From positions 2,852,001 to 2,916,000 of the forward strand of contig NZ_CP047393.1 of assembly GCF_009858175.1 (NCBI RefSeq): DNA of 64,000 nucleotides. Direction: 5' to 3'. A program made the position numbers and the translations under genes. The DNA comes from Pontibacillus sp. HMF3514 (GTDB taxonomy: Bacteria > Bacillota > Bacilli > Bacillales > BH030062). A model generated the notes under the pieces. The model did no database searches. It was not told the origin of the DNA and was given only the letters and a program-made list of their open reading frames with translations. Below are positions 56,814-64,000 of this stretch, one piece after another. Positions within the stretch are counted from its first letter, which is position 1, and each line of letters opens with the position of its first letter.

Positions 56814-58856
56814 TTATGCTGACTGTTCTTCTGAGGCTGTTATTCTAATTACGTTTTCTTCATTATGCTCAACAGACCCAGTTGAGTTCACAATGACTTC
56901 TTGACTTTCAGCAAGGTTCGTAAAGACGATCGGTGTAACTATAGATGGAGCATTGTCTTTCACATAATCCAGATCAACTTCCATCAACGTTTGTCCTTGT
57001 TTCACTTCGTCTCCTTCTGAAATCTTTGCAGTAAACCCTTCACCATTTAACTTCACTGTATCAATACCAAAGTGAATTAAAATTTCAGTTCCCTGCTCGT
57101 CCACTAAACCAATCGCATGTTTAGTTGGGAATACATTTAACACTTTACCATTTATAGGTGAAACGATTTTTCCATCTTCAGGTTCAATAGCAAAGCCATC
57201 GCCCATCATCTTACCTGAGAAGACTTGATCTGGTACTTCAGTAATTGGCATGATTGTCCCTTTCAATGGACTTACAATATTTATATCACCATCAACAGGT
57301 GCTTCAGTTGTACCATTCGATGTTGCATCCTCTTCTGTTGGACGAGGGGTTTTTCCATCGATAATATCTTGCATCTGACCGCGTAACGTATCGGATACAG
57401 GTCCATAAATAGCTTGAATGTTGTTTCCAACTTCCATAACCCCAGATGCACCAAGGTTCTTCAAGCGATCTTTATCAACTTGTCCCTTATCGTTTACAGA
57501 TACACGTAATCTTGTAATACAAGCATCTAGGTGAGCAATGTTATCTTGGCCACCCATAGCCTCAAGAATCTCAAATGGTTTGTTACTAGAATCTCCGCTT
57601 GCTTCATCTGCTGTTTCTGCTTCACGACCAGGTGTAGCCAGATTAAATTTCTGAATAGCAAAACGGAAACCAAAGTAATAGATAACAGAGAAGCATAGGC
57701 CTACAATAATGACCCACCACCACTCCGTACGGTTAGGCATAACTCCAAATAGAATAAAGTCAATTAAACCACCGGAGAACGTCATACCAATTTTAACACC
57801 TAGGATTTCCATGATCATAAAGGATAATCCCGCAAAAATTGTATGAATTCCAAATAATACTGGAGCAACGAATAGGAATGAGAACTCCAATGGTTCTGTA
57901 ATACCAGTTAAGAATGTTGTTAAAGCAGCAGATGCCATAATACCGCCTACAACCTTTTTACGTTCAGGTTTTGCTGTGTGATAAATCGCAAGTGCCGCTG
58001 CTGGTAAACCGAACATCATGAAAGGGAATTTACCAGTCATAAATGTACCCGCTGTAAATTGAACACCATCTTTTAATTGGGAGAAGAAAATGGCCTGGTC
58101 ACCACGAACAATTTCTCCAGCTTCATTTGTATAAGTTCCAAACTCAAACCAGAATGGTGAATAGAAAATGTGGTGTAGCCCAAATGGAATTAATGCACGT
58201 TCAATCACACCGAATACAAAAGCAGAAATCGTTTGATTGGTTTCAAGCATTAAGTGTGAGAATGCATTCAAACCATTTTGAGCATATGGCCATAAGAAAT
58301 ACATAATGATACCTAGAATTAGTGACGTAAACGCTGTAATAATCGGTACGAAGCGTTTACCTGCAAAGAAACCTAAGAACTGAGGTAATTCAATATTAAA
58401 GAACTTCCGGTATAAGAACGAGGCCCAAATCCCGACTATAATACCGCCAAATACACCCGTTTGTAATGTGGGTATTCCTAATATTTCGGCATAAGCTGGG
58501 TTCCCGCTTACCATATCAGGTTGTATATCACCTAGGACACCCATCGTGACATTCATAATCATGTAACCAATAATGGCTGCTAAACCAGCAACACCATCAC
58601 CATTCGCTAATCCAATAGCTACTCCGACAGCGAATAAAAGTGGTAAGTTTTCAAATACAACACCACCTGCTTCAGCCATTAGTTTAAGAATTTCTTGTAC
58701 CCATGGTTGGCCAAAGAATGAAAACTTATCAACAAAACTATCTTGGGCAAAGCTCGTACCAAATGCGAGCAATATTCCCGCTGCTGGTAACAATGCTACA
58801 GGAAGCATTAATGCTTTTCCGACTTTTTGCAATGTACCAAATGCATTTTTAAACAT
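56814..58856 (-). CDS. ptsG: PTS glucose transporter EIICBA
   Basis: 680-aa fused enzyme II for glucose (B. subtilis PtsG 699 aa). The IIC membrane domain (1-410) has about ten hydrophobic segments. In the IIB domain the phosphocysteine lies in [16 protein letters not shown] near 447. In the IIA domain the histidines lie in [13 protein letters not shown] and [17 protein letters not shown], near 590-610. It is expressed through a GlcT-controlled antiterminator. Confidence 0.96.
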   Translation of the reverse strand: MFKNAFGTLQKVGKALMLPVALLPAAGILLAFGTSFAQDSFVDKFSFFGQPWVQEILKLMAEAGGVVFENLPLLFAVGVAIGLANGDGVAGLAAIIGYMIMNVTMGVLGDIQPDMVSGNPAYAEILGIPTLQTGVFGGIIVGIWASFLYRKFFNIELPQFLGFFAGKRFVPIITAFTSLILGIIMYFLWPYAQNGLNAFSHLMLETNQTISAFVFGVIERALIPFGLHHIFYSPFWFEFGTYTNEAGEIVRGDQAIFFSQLKDGVQFTAGTFMTGKFPFMMFGLPAAALAIYHTAKPERKKVVGGIMASAALTTFLTGITEPLEFSFLFVAPVLFGIHTIFAGLSFMIMEILGVKIGMTFSGGLIDFILFGVMPNRTEWWWVIIVGLCFSVIYYFGFRFAIQKFNLATPGREAETADEASGDSSNKPFEILEAMGGQDNIAHLDACITRLRVSVNDKGQVDKDRLKNLGASGVMEVGNNIQAIYGPVSDTLRGQMQDIIDGKTPRPTEEDATSNGTTEAPVDGDINIVSPLKGTIMPITEVPDQVFSGKMMGDGFAIEPEDGKIVSPINGKVLNVFPTKHAIGLVDEQGTEILIHFGIDTVKLNGEGFTAKISEGDEVKQGQTLMEVDLDYVKDNAPSIVTPIVFTNLAESQEVIVNSTGSVEHNEENVIRITASEEQSA

Positions 58857-58901
58857 CTCGTTTCCCCCTCTGAATTTGTTTGAACAGCCACCCCACTTAA
58901 C

Positions 58902-58917
58902 ATCAAAGCGTTTTCAT
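58902..58917. promoter_or_regulatory. cre-like sequence in the ptsG leader
   Basis: ATCAAAGCGTTTTCAT differs by one base from the CcpA motif WTGNAANCGNWNNCAW. It lies between the leader terminator and the ptsG start, so it would act as a roadblock if real. Confidence 0.4.
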
Positions 58918-58936
58918 AAACGCAAAAAAAAGCAAT

Positions 58937-59045
58937 AAAAAAGGCATGAGTAGAAAAGTTAAAAAGGTGTAAAGGATATACGTATCCTTTGAACAACCTT
59001 TTCATCTTTTCGTACTCATGCCTGATCGTGTCAGTTACACGTACC
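58937..59045 (-). promoter_or_regulatory. GlcT antiterminator site and terminator of ptsG
   Basis: Directly after the glcT stop, the minus strand reads ACGTGTAACTG...ATCAGGCATGAG (59011-59045). This has the layout of a RAT site for BglG-family antiterminators. Its 3' part is the left arm of a very long terminator hairpin, GGCATGAGTA/TACTCATGCC (59013-59022 with 58943-58952), with inner paired blocks GAAAAG/CTTTTC and AAAGGAT/ATCCTTT, then a T-run. GlcT binding should block termination and allow ptsG expression. Confidence 0.88.
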
Positions 59046-59046
59046 G

Positions 59047-59889
59047 TTAAGATTTATGGGTTAGACGCTGTAAATGAATCGTTAAATAAACGGCTTCTGA
59101 TTCATCTACGGGCTTATTTAGCTGTTTTTGCATTACTTTAATCAATTTCCATGAAAGATTATAGCACACAGGATATTCATGTTTCAACATCTCAACAAGC
59201 TTATCTTCTTTTCCAATACTTTCTTCCTGATAAACTCGATCAATAGCTCTGTGTAAATGCTGAACGAGACGGTGATAGTTCACACTTTTTTTATCAATCG
59301 TCATCTCAAACGCTTCCTCTATGAGCGTAACTAATTTTGTAATCAAATGATTATGTTGATGGATTTCACTTAGGGACTTATCTGTTACTGCACTGTGGAT
59401 ATGAAGTGCAATAAAACCTAATTCTCCTTCTGGAAATTGAATGCCCATCTCATCATACACCATCGTAACGACTTCTGAAGCGATTTGATATTCTTTGGGA
59501 TACAGGGATTCGATTTCATTTAAAAAAGGGTTCGAAAACTGCATATTTTTCTGAGCTCGATTAATAGCGAACGCTAAGTGATCTGTTAATGCCACATGAA
59601 TATGCTCATTTAATTCCTGTCCCATACGCTTCTCAATATGAATAAGAATATCATTCATAAAATCAATAAATGTCTCATCAATATGCGGCAGAAGGTTTAC
59701 ATACTGTTCTTTTTCTTGTTGATTGCTTAAAAGAAAGGTTTTATCAGCCTTATCTAGTGAAAATTGATCCCCTTTTTTATAACCAAACCCTATCCCTTTT
59801 CCAATCAAAACAACTTCTTCATATGTCGGATGTTCAGCTATGATTACATTGTTGTTCAACACTTTCTGAATGATAACTTGACCTTCCAT
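59047..59889 (-). CDS. glcT: PtsGHI operon antiterminator GlcT
   Basis: 280-aa BglG-family transcription antiterminator. The N-terminal RNA-binding CAT domain is about 1-58 (VIIQKVLNNNVIIAEH). PRD1 (about 65-170) and PRD2 (about 175-280) carry the regulatory histidines, e.g. LNEHIHVALTDHLAFA, ELGFIALHIHSAV and AVYLTIHLQRLT. The start at 59889 has GGAGG seven bases upstream. Its place beside ptsG indicates glucose-dependent control. Confidence 0.93.
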   Translation of the reverse strand: MEGQVIIQKVLNNNVIIAEHPTYEEVVLIGKGIGFGYKKGDQFSLDKADKTFLLSNQQEKEQYVNLLPHIDETFIDFMNDILIHIEKRMGQELNEHIHVALTDHLAFAINRAQKNMQFSNPFLNEIESLYPKEYQIASEVVTMVYDEMGIQFPEGELGFIALHIHSAVTDKSLSEIHQHNHLITKLVTLIEEAFEMTIDKKSVNYHRLVQHLHRAIDRVYQEESIGKEDKLVEMLKHEYPVCYNLSWKLIKVMQKQLNKPVDESEAVYLTIHLQRLTHKS

Positions 59890-60041
59890 ATATATCCTCC
59901 ACATGCTCACGCTGTCTTTACAGTGCTTAAGCGATTTCATTTATTGTGCATTCCATATCATAACGACGATTCACATAGAAAACAAGTAAGTTTTTGCCTG
60001 ACAAAATCATACAATCCCTATTAATAGTCTTCCTCTGACCT

Positions 60042-60069
60042 TTTATACCTATGTAAATGAAAGTGTCAA
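60042..60069 (-). promoter_or_regulatory. glcT promoter
   Basis: -35 TTGACA (60064-60069) and -10 TATAAA (60042-60047) with a 16-base spacer. Confidence 0.65.
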
Positions 60070-60083
60070 AAGGTTCGATTGGA

Positions 60084-60099
60084 CGGAAAGCGTTTACAG
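60084..60099. promoter_or_regulatory. cre-like sequence between glcT and the Cof gene
   Basis: CGGAAAGCGTTTACAG keeps the AAAGCGTTT core and most cre positions. It could affect either divergent gene; it is 15 bases upstream of the glcT -35. Confidence 0.45.
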
Positions 60100-60152
60100 G
60101 TTTTACAATCTAAAGAGTCGATGTGTGCATTTAGAAGAGAGGAGAAAACTCC

Positions 60153-60959
60153 ATGATCAAACTATTTATAACAGATTTGGATGGTACTTTATTGGGGATG
60201 AACCATTCTTTAAAACAGAAAGATATTACAGCTGTTCAATCCCTGGATGAAAAAGGAATAGACTTTGGTGTTGCCTCAGGACGAATGGATCACGAAATCC
60301 TTGAAGTATTGAAAAAAGTAGAAGTAGGTGCTCACCGTGTAAGCCAAAATGGTGCATTTCTTTATGATCGTGATGACCAACATATTCATTCTCAAACATT
60401 TGAAGGTCCTCTTGCTAAAAGAATTCTTGATGTTATAGAGGAAGAACCATTAATTAAGACCGTATCTACTGCTGATTCCACCTACACCGCAAAGCATAGC
60501 AAGTGGATTGATTTGATTTCTGAACAACTGTTCCATGACATTATTGTGGAGCCTAGCTTGCGTGACCATGTTGGTACAAAAATTCACGCTTCTAAAATCT
60601 CATTGAACGGAACGGAACACGAGATTACGGAAGCCTATGAACGTATCCACTCATCACTACAAGGCGATGTAGATATTTTTATATCCCATGAGTCTTGTGT
60701 TGATATAATGCCTAAAGCAATCAACAAGGGAACAGGAATTCAAGCATTACTTGATACACTTGATGTTAATCCTGAAGAAATCGTGTGTATAGGGGATTCA
60801 TTCAACGATCTGTCCATGTTTGAGTTAACTCCCCATAGTTATGCAATGTCAGGCGCACACCCTAAAGTAAAAGAGAAAGCAAACCATGTAGTCGATCATG
60901 TTTATGAAGCAATCGAAGATATTGAAAAAAAGATGAAAGATGAGTGTAGCACATTCTAA
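60153..60959 (+). CDS. Cof-type HAD phosphatase
   Basis: 268-aa HAD hydrolase, subfamily IIB (Cof). Motif I is FITDLDGTLLG (6-16) with the Asp nucleophile. Motif II is ASGRMDHEI near 41, the Lys is in IMPKAINKGTGIQAL near 190, and motif IV is IGDSFNDLSMFELT near 216. These enzymes dephosphorylate sugar phosphates, FMN or pyridoxal phosphate; the substrate is not predictable. It is divergent from glcT. Confidence 0.9.
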   Translation: MIKLFITDLDGTLLGMNHSLKQKDITAVQSLDEKGIDFGVASGRMDHEILEVLKKVEVGAHRVSQNGAFLYDRDDQHIHSQTFEGPLAKRILDVIEEEPLIKTVSTADSTYTAKHSKWIDLISEQLFHDIIVEPSLRDHVGTKIHASKISLNGTEHEITEAYERIHSSLQGDVDIFISHESCVDIMPKAINKGTGIQALLDTLDVNPEEIVCIGDSFNDLSMFELTPHSYAMSGAHPKVKEKANHVVDHVYEAIEDIEKKMKDECSTF

Positions 60960-60974
60960 TCAATAAAAAATCCG

Positions 60975-61017
60975 TAAAAAAGCACGTTGGTTATAATAAA
61001 CCAACGTGCTTTTTTCG
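60975..61017. terminator. bidirectional terminator between the Cof gene and ytkL
   Basis: AAAAAAGCACGTTGGTT/AACCAACGTGCTTTTTT around a seven-base loop. Confidence 0.92.
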
Positions 61018-61019
61018 TT

Positions 61020-61700
61020 CTATAATTCTAAAGAGTCCCCAACATTCATGTGTTTACCGACACCATTTTTTAAACCTTTTGCAAAAGCTTCGCCATCTTG
61101 TTCGATTAATGGGAATGTATTGTAGTGAATAGGTACAACCGTTTTAGCTTGGATCCATTCAGCTGCTACAGTTGCATCCTCAGGTCCCATTGTAAAGTTA
61201 TCTCCAATTGGTAGGAAAGCAAGATCGATATTATTGCGTTCCCCAATCATCTTCAAGTCTGTAAACAAGCCAGTATCTCCAGCATGGTAAATTGTTTTTC
61301 CTTCAGCAGTAAATAGAATACCTGTTGGCATACCCGTATAAACGATTGTGCCGTCATCTTCAGTGAAGCTAGAACCGTGGAAAGCCTGTGTAAACTTCAC
61401 TGTACCAAAATCAAACTCACGGGCACCCCCAATGTACATAGGATGGGTTTCAAGACCCTTGTTCCCTAAATACGTTGCAAGCTCAAAAGGTGCTACTACA
61501 AAAGAGTTGTTTCGTTTTGCAATATCAACAGTATCTCCAACGTGGTCATTATGTCCATGGGTTAGGAGAATAACATCTGCTTTAACGGTGCTTGCATCTA
61601 AGTCACAGTTTCCGTTGCCTGAAATGAATGGATCGATTAAGATCGTTTTTCCGTTTGTTTCAATTTGTACAACTGAGTGTCCATGAAATGATACTTTCAC
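61020..61700 (-). CDS. ytkL: UPF0173 metal-dependent hydrolase YtkL
   Basis: 226-aa metallo-beta-lactamase-fold hydrolase of UPF0173. The metal-binding motif [16 protein letters not shown] lies near 47. Further ligands are in [12 protein letters not shown] near 137 and VPIHYNTFP near 190. The substrate is unknown. AGGAGAGG lies before the ATG. A small dyad ACACCTT/AAGGTGT (61734-61749) lies between it and the spermidine-synthase-like gene. Confidence 0.93.
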   Translation of the reverse strand: MKVSFHGHSVVQIETNGKTILIDPFISGNGNCDLDASTVKADVILLTHGHNDHVGDTVDIAKRNNSFVVAPFELATYLGNKGLETHPMYIGGAREFDFGTVKFTQAFHGSSFTEDDGTIVYTGMPTGILFTAEGKTIYHAGDTGLFTDLKMIGERNNIDLAFLPIGDNFTMGPEDATVAAEWIQAKTVVPIHYNTFPLIEQDGEAFAKGLKNGVGKHMNVGDSLEL

Positions 61701-61769
61701 AAAAAACCTCTCCTTTTCGTGTTTAAGTGTCTCACACCTTTTAAGGTGTCCATTCCTTTTTATACCCGC

Positions 61770-63317
61770 TTAGTAGTTTTTCCATGCCTGTTCATATTTT
61801 TCGATTAAATGCGGACGAATTAATGTGTTAGGTTCTAAGTTTACTTGTTCCCCATTTTTCATTATTTTTTCATCCTCATCTTTACCGAAAAACGTTAGAG
61901 CAGGGATTATATCATCAGATAAAAAACGAGTGGGTACATTCACTTGCAATTTGTCAGTATTTATCTTCTCCCGGCTCCCTAAAACAAATCCCCAATTTCC
62001 AAAGCTCGGAATATCTACATGAAAATTCTCAGTATGTAATCCTGTAGATGCGATAGTTTCAGAGATTGTCCAATATACACTTGTAGCAAACACAGGACTT
62101 GTAGACTGAACCATCATAGCTCCATTAGGCGACAAATGATTCCGAAGCAACGAGTAGAATTCTTTCGTGTAAAGCTTATTTAAGCTTTCATTATTGGGAT
62201 CAGGCAAGTCAACAATAATGACATCATACCATTGATGTGATTCTTCCATAAACTCGAAGGCATCCTGGTGAACCACATGTACGATATCCCGCTTCAAAGC
62301 CCCTTCATTCAGATTCAAGAGGTGTACATTTTGATTAGCTAACTCAACAACACGAGGATCTAGATCTACCAAGGTTATTTTATCTAAGCCCTTATATTTC
62401 ATTAGTTCTCTTGCAGCCAGACCATCTCCTCCGCCAAGTATAAGAATGTTTTTGGGGTTTTCTGCTTGAGCCATCGGAAGGTGTACAAGAGGCTCATGAT
62501 ACCGATATTCATCAGAAGAACTAAATTGAAGGGCACCATTTAGAAACATACGAACATCACTCTGATCCTTAGTAACAACGATTCTTTGATATGCAGTTTC
62601 TTCCATGTGAATGATAGGGTCTTTATATAATTTTTGCTCAAATCGATATACGGTCTCTTCTCCAAAAAATGTTCCAGCTAATAAGATCAAGCCGATGATA
62701 GATCCTATAATTACATACCCAACCATGTGACGGATTTCATTTCGGAATAACCACAACATCACAAGCGCTACACTTAAGTTGATCGCACCTACGACAAACG
62801 CACTTTTAACCATACCCATTTCTGGTCTGAAATAAAAAACAAATAAAAGCCCACCAATTAAACCACCTGCATAATCCGAAAATAACACGCGGGCAGTACT
62901 TTTATTTAATTCGACTCCGATTTCATTAGCCTTACGAATAAGTATAGGAAGTTCAATACCGGTGAGAGCTCCGATAATAAAGGTTATCAAGTATAAGAAC
63001 AATGCGTCTGAACCTGCTGGAGCAAATGCTGACATGGCAAACATGATAAAGCTCGATAATCCACCTAACAGAGCGACAGCAAACTCCACTTTAATAAAAG
63101 CGCTGATTAGATCCTTCATCACTTTTTCACTTAAGGAAGCTCCTACTCCCATCCCCGTTAAAAAGAGCGAGATCGTTAAGGTGTACTGCTTAACCCCATC
63201 CCCTAATATGTACGAGCCTAAGGCACCAAATAACACTTCAAAAATAATTCCACAGATCGAGACAATTCCTGATGCCCAATAAATCGTCTTACTTTTTCTT
63301 GTTGCAATATCACTCAT
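61770..63317 (-). CDS. membrane-fused spermidine-synthase-like protein
   Basis: 515-aa fusion. Residues 1-210 form about seven membrane segments. The C-terminal half (about 240-515) is a SpeE-like aminopropyltransferase fold with ETAYQRIVV, SSDEYRYHEPLVHLPM, the SAM-type loop ILILGGGDGLAARELMKY, LVDLDPRVVELAN and IIVDLPDPNNESLNKLYTKEFY. The D-x-x-D-P segment reads DLPDP rather than the usual DSTDP/DSSDP. The start is ATG 63317 or GTG 63329, the latter five bases after AAGGAG. It follows a DUF350 gene. Confidence 0.87.
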   Translation of the reverse strand: MSDIATRKSKTIYWASGIVSICGIIFEVLFGALGSYILGDGVKQYTLTISLFLTGMGVGASLSEKVMKDLISAFIKVEFAVALLGGLSSFIMFAMSAFAPAGSDALFLYLITFIIGALTGIELPILIRKANEIGVELNKSTARVLFSDYAGGLIGGLLFVFYFRPEMGMVKSAFVVGAINLSVALVMLWLFRNEIRHMVGYVIIGSIIGLILLAGTFFGEETVYRFEQKLYKDPIIHMEETAYQRIVVTKDQSDVRMFLNGALQFSSSDEYRYHEPLVHLPMAQAENPKNILILGGGDGLAARELMKYKGLDKITLVDLDPRVVELANQNVHLLNLNEGALKRDIVHVVHQDAFEFMEESHQWYDVIIVDLPDPNNESLNKLYTKEFYSLLRNHLSPNGAMMVQSTSPVFATSVYWTISETIASTGLHTENFHVDIPSFGNWGFVLGSREKINTDKLQVNVPTRFLSDDIIPALTFFGKDEDEKIMKNGEQVNLEPNTLIRPHLIEKYEQAWKNY

Positions 63318-63436
63318 TTCTCCGATCACTCCGACTCCTTGGAAAAATACACCCATCACTCTGCTACAGACAAGAGTGATTTTGTTCTGCTATATGAAAC
63401 GATAAAGTTGCTATCTTTATAAGAGCGTGGTCACAT

Positions 63437-63494
63437 CCAGCTCCAGCGCCCAACAACGAAGGGAATTCCCTTTGTTGCTTAACGTGCGCTTGCG
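63437..63494. repeat. short relative of the 1801-2131 repeat
   Basis: CCAGCTCCAGCGCCCAACAACGAAGGG at the left pairs with its near-inverse ending GTGCGCTTGCG. The centre, CAACgAAGGGAATTCCCTTtGTTG, is almost a perfect palindrome (63452-63475). The end sequences match those of the long element at 1801-2131 in inverted orientation, without its roughly 260-base interior. Confidence 0.7.
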
Positions 63495-63513
63495 ATTTTG
63501 TTTCCTATTGAAG

Positions 63514-63546
63514 AGCCCTTGAAGAGGATTCTTCAAGGGCTTTTTC
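63514..63546 (+). terminator. plus-strand intrinsic terminator without a plus-strand gene
   Basis: AGCCCTTGAAG/CTTCAAGGGCT (11-bp perfect stem) followed by TTTTT on the plus strand. On the minus strand no T-run follows, yet both neighbouring genes are on the minus strand. Confidence 0.7.
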
Positions 63547-63559
63547 TAAGCTAAGCGGC

Positions 63560-63955
63560 TTATGTAATGGAAGCACCGATGACAAAGGCTAAGCCAATGG
63601 ATACGCCCAGGGTTACGATTCCTACAGCCACATTATTTTCATGAAGTTTTTCTTCAACTGAAAACTTGCGTGTTAATCCTTCAAAAACAAGGTAAGCAAC
63701 CATTTGCAACACAACACCTACAATTCCCCAGATAACTGTATCCAAAATTTGTGCGGAGTTATAAATCGCAAACGATAAAATAATACAAATCCCTATAATT
63801 TTACCTGTTACAGACAAAGCAATAGCTGTATTTCCTTTTCCTATTTCATCCCAATCTTTATACTGCCTTGTTAAGTTTTCAAAAATGAATAGTCCAATCA
63901 CAACCACCACAATTGCTACAACAAAATATAATAATGTTAATAAAAATGGTCCCAT
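63560..63955 (-). CDS. DUF350 membrane protein
   Basis: 131-aa protein with four hydrophobic segments (about 3-25, 48-68, 73-92 and 108-130). It carries the DUF350 pattern: an ENLTRQYKDWDEIGKGNTAIALSVTGKIIGI block and a second FEGLTRKFSVEEKLHENNVAVGI half, so it is an internal duplication. Function is unknown; DUF350 proteins recur next to polyamine-type enzymes and PspA-related genes. The ATG has AAGGAGGG upstream and the preceding gene ends 13 bases before it. Confidence 0.88.
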   Translation of the reverse strand: MGPFLLTLLYFVVAIVVVVIGLFIFENLTRQYKDWDEIGKGNTAIALSVTGKIIGICIILSFAIYNSAQILDTVIWGIVGVVLQMVAYLVFEGLTRKFSVEEKLHENNVAVGIVTLGVSIGLAFVIGASIT

Positions 63956-63967
63956 GTTTTACCCTCC

Positions 63968-64000
63968 TTATTTTCCGGAACTAGGTCCGCCTCCACGTCC
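63968..64000 (-). CDS. C-terminal end of a Gly-rich-tailed protein (DUF4247-like?)
   Basis: Ten in-frame codons precede a TAA at 63968-63970 and read GRGGGPSSGK, just upstream of the DUF350 ribosome site. The Gly-rich tail fits DUF4247 proteins that neighbour DUF350 in Bacillaceae, from memory. The gene is cut by the window edge, so the identity is inference. Confidence 0.5.
   Translation of the reverse strand, partial: GRGGGPSSGK

Noticed and set aside
61734-61749. ACACCTT/AAGGTGT dyad upstream of ytkL as terminator or operator
   Set aside because: No T-run follows on either strand and the stem is short. There is no matching regulator nearby.

Overview
This window looks like chromosome of an endospore-forming member of the Bacillaceae, most likely a moderately halophilic genus of the Halobacillus/Pontibacillus type. 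The placement rests on gene content and order that follow the Bacillus subtilis polX-to-ytoI segment almost step by step, on spore genes (sspI, ytrH, ytrI, ytvI, ytaF), on two T-box leaders and an L20-type leader, and on Bacillus-type regulatory sites. The genus is inference; the family is well supported. No prophage, transposase gene, CRISPR array, rRNA or tRNA was seen. Nearly all genes lie on the minus strand.

Layout, left to right. 0-4.4 kb: polX, cvpA-like, zapA, with rnhC on the plus strand. 4.4-9.4 kb: pheST behind a phenylalanine T-box, a SpoU-type rRNA methylase, sspI. 9.5-12.6 kb: M42 aminopeptidase, dimeric dUTPase, sigma-W-type ysdB, a VTT membrane protein, ysdA. 12.8-20.8 kb: infC-rpmI-rplT with a rare AUU start and an L20 leader, thrS behind a threonine T-box, ytxC, dnaI, dnaB. 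20.8-31 kb: nrdR, an unknown gene, speD, gapB with two exact CcpN-type sites, coaE, ytaF, mutM, polA, then hflKC, which B. subtilis lacks here. 32-41 kb: phoPR, a MaoC-like protein, mdh-icd-citZ, ytvI, fxsA. 41-48 kb: pyk-pfkA, accDA, a FadR-like regulator and malic enzyme, with a perfect FadR-type operator. 48.6-56.3 kb: dnaE, ytrHI, nrnA, ytpI, ytoI. 56.4-64 kb: a small membrane protein, ptsG-glcT with an antiterminator site, a Cof phosphatase, ytkL, and a membrane spermidine-synthase-like/DUF350 cluster cut by the window edge.

How the genes work together. The centre of the window holds central carbon metabolism: glucose uptake (ptsG), lower glycolysis (pfkA, pyk), gluconeogenic GapB, the oxidative start of the TCA cycle (citZ, icd) plus mdh, malic enzyme, and the first step of fatty acid synthesis (accDA). 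Around these lie DNA replication and repair genes (polA, mutM, dnaE, dnaB, dnaI, polX, rnhC) and translation genes.

The most unusual content is not protein-coding. Four intergenic copies of a 0.45-0.68 kb modular palindromic element lie at about 14.3, 21.9, 31.2 and 40.7 kb. They are built from two related GC-rich palindromes (called A and B here) between shared end modules, in two opposite internal arrangements. Two copies also carry four 24-bp units with identical 51/59/51 spacing. A different structured repeat (1801-2131) has a short relative at 63437-63494. The best protein-level candidate for a poorly described system is the spermidine-synthase-like/DUF350/Gly-tail cluster at the right edge.
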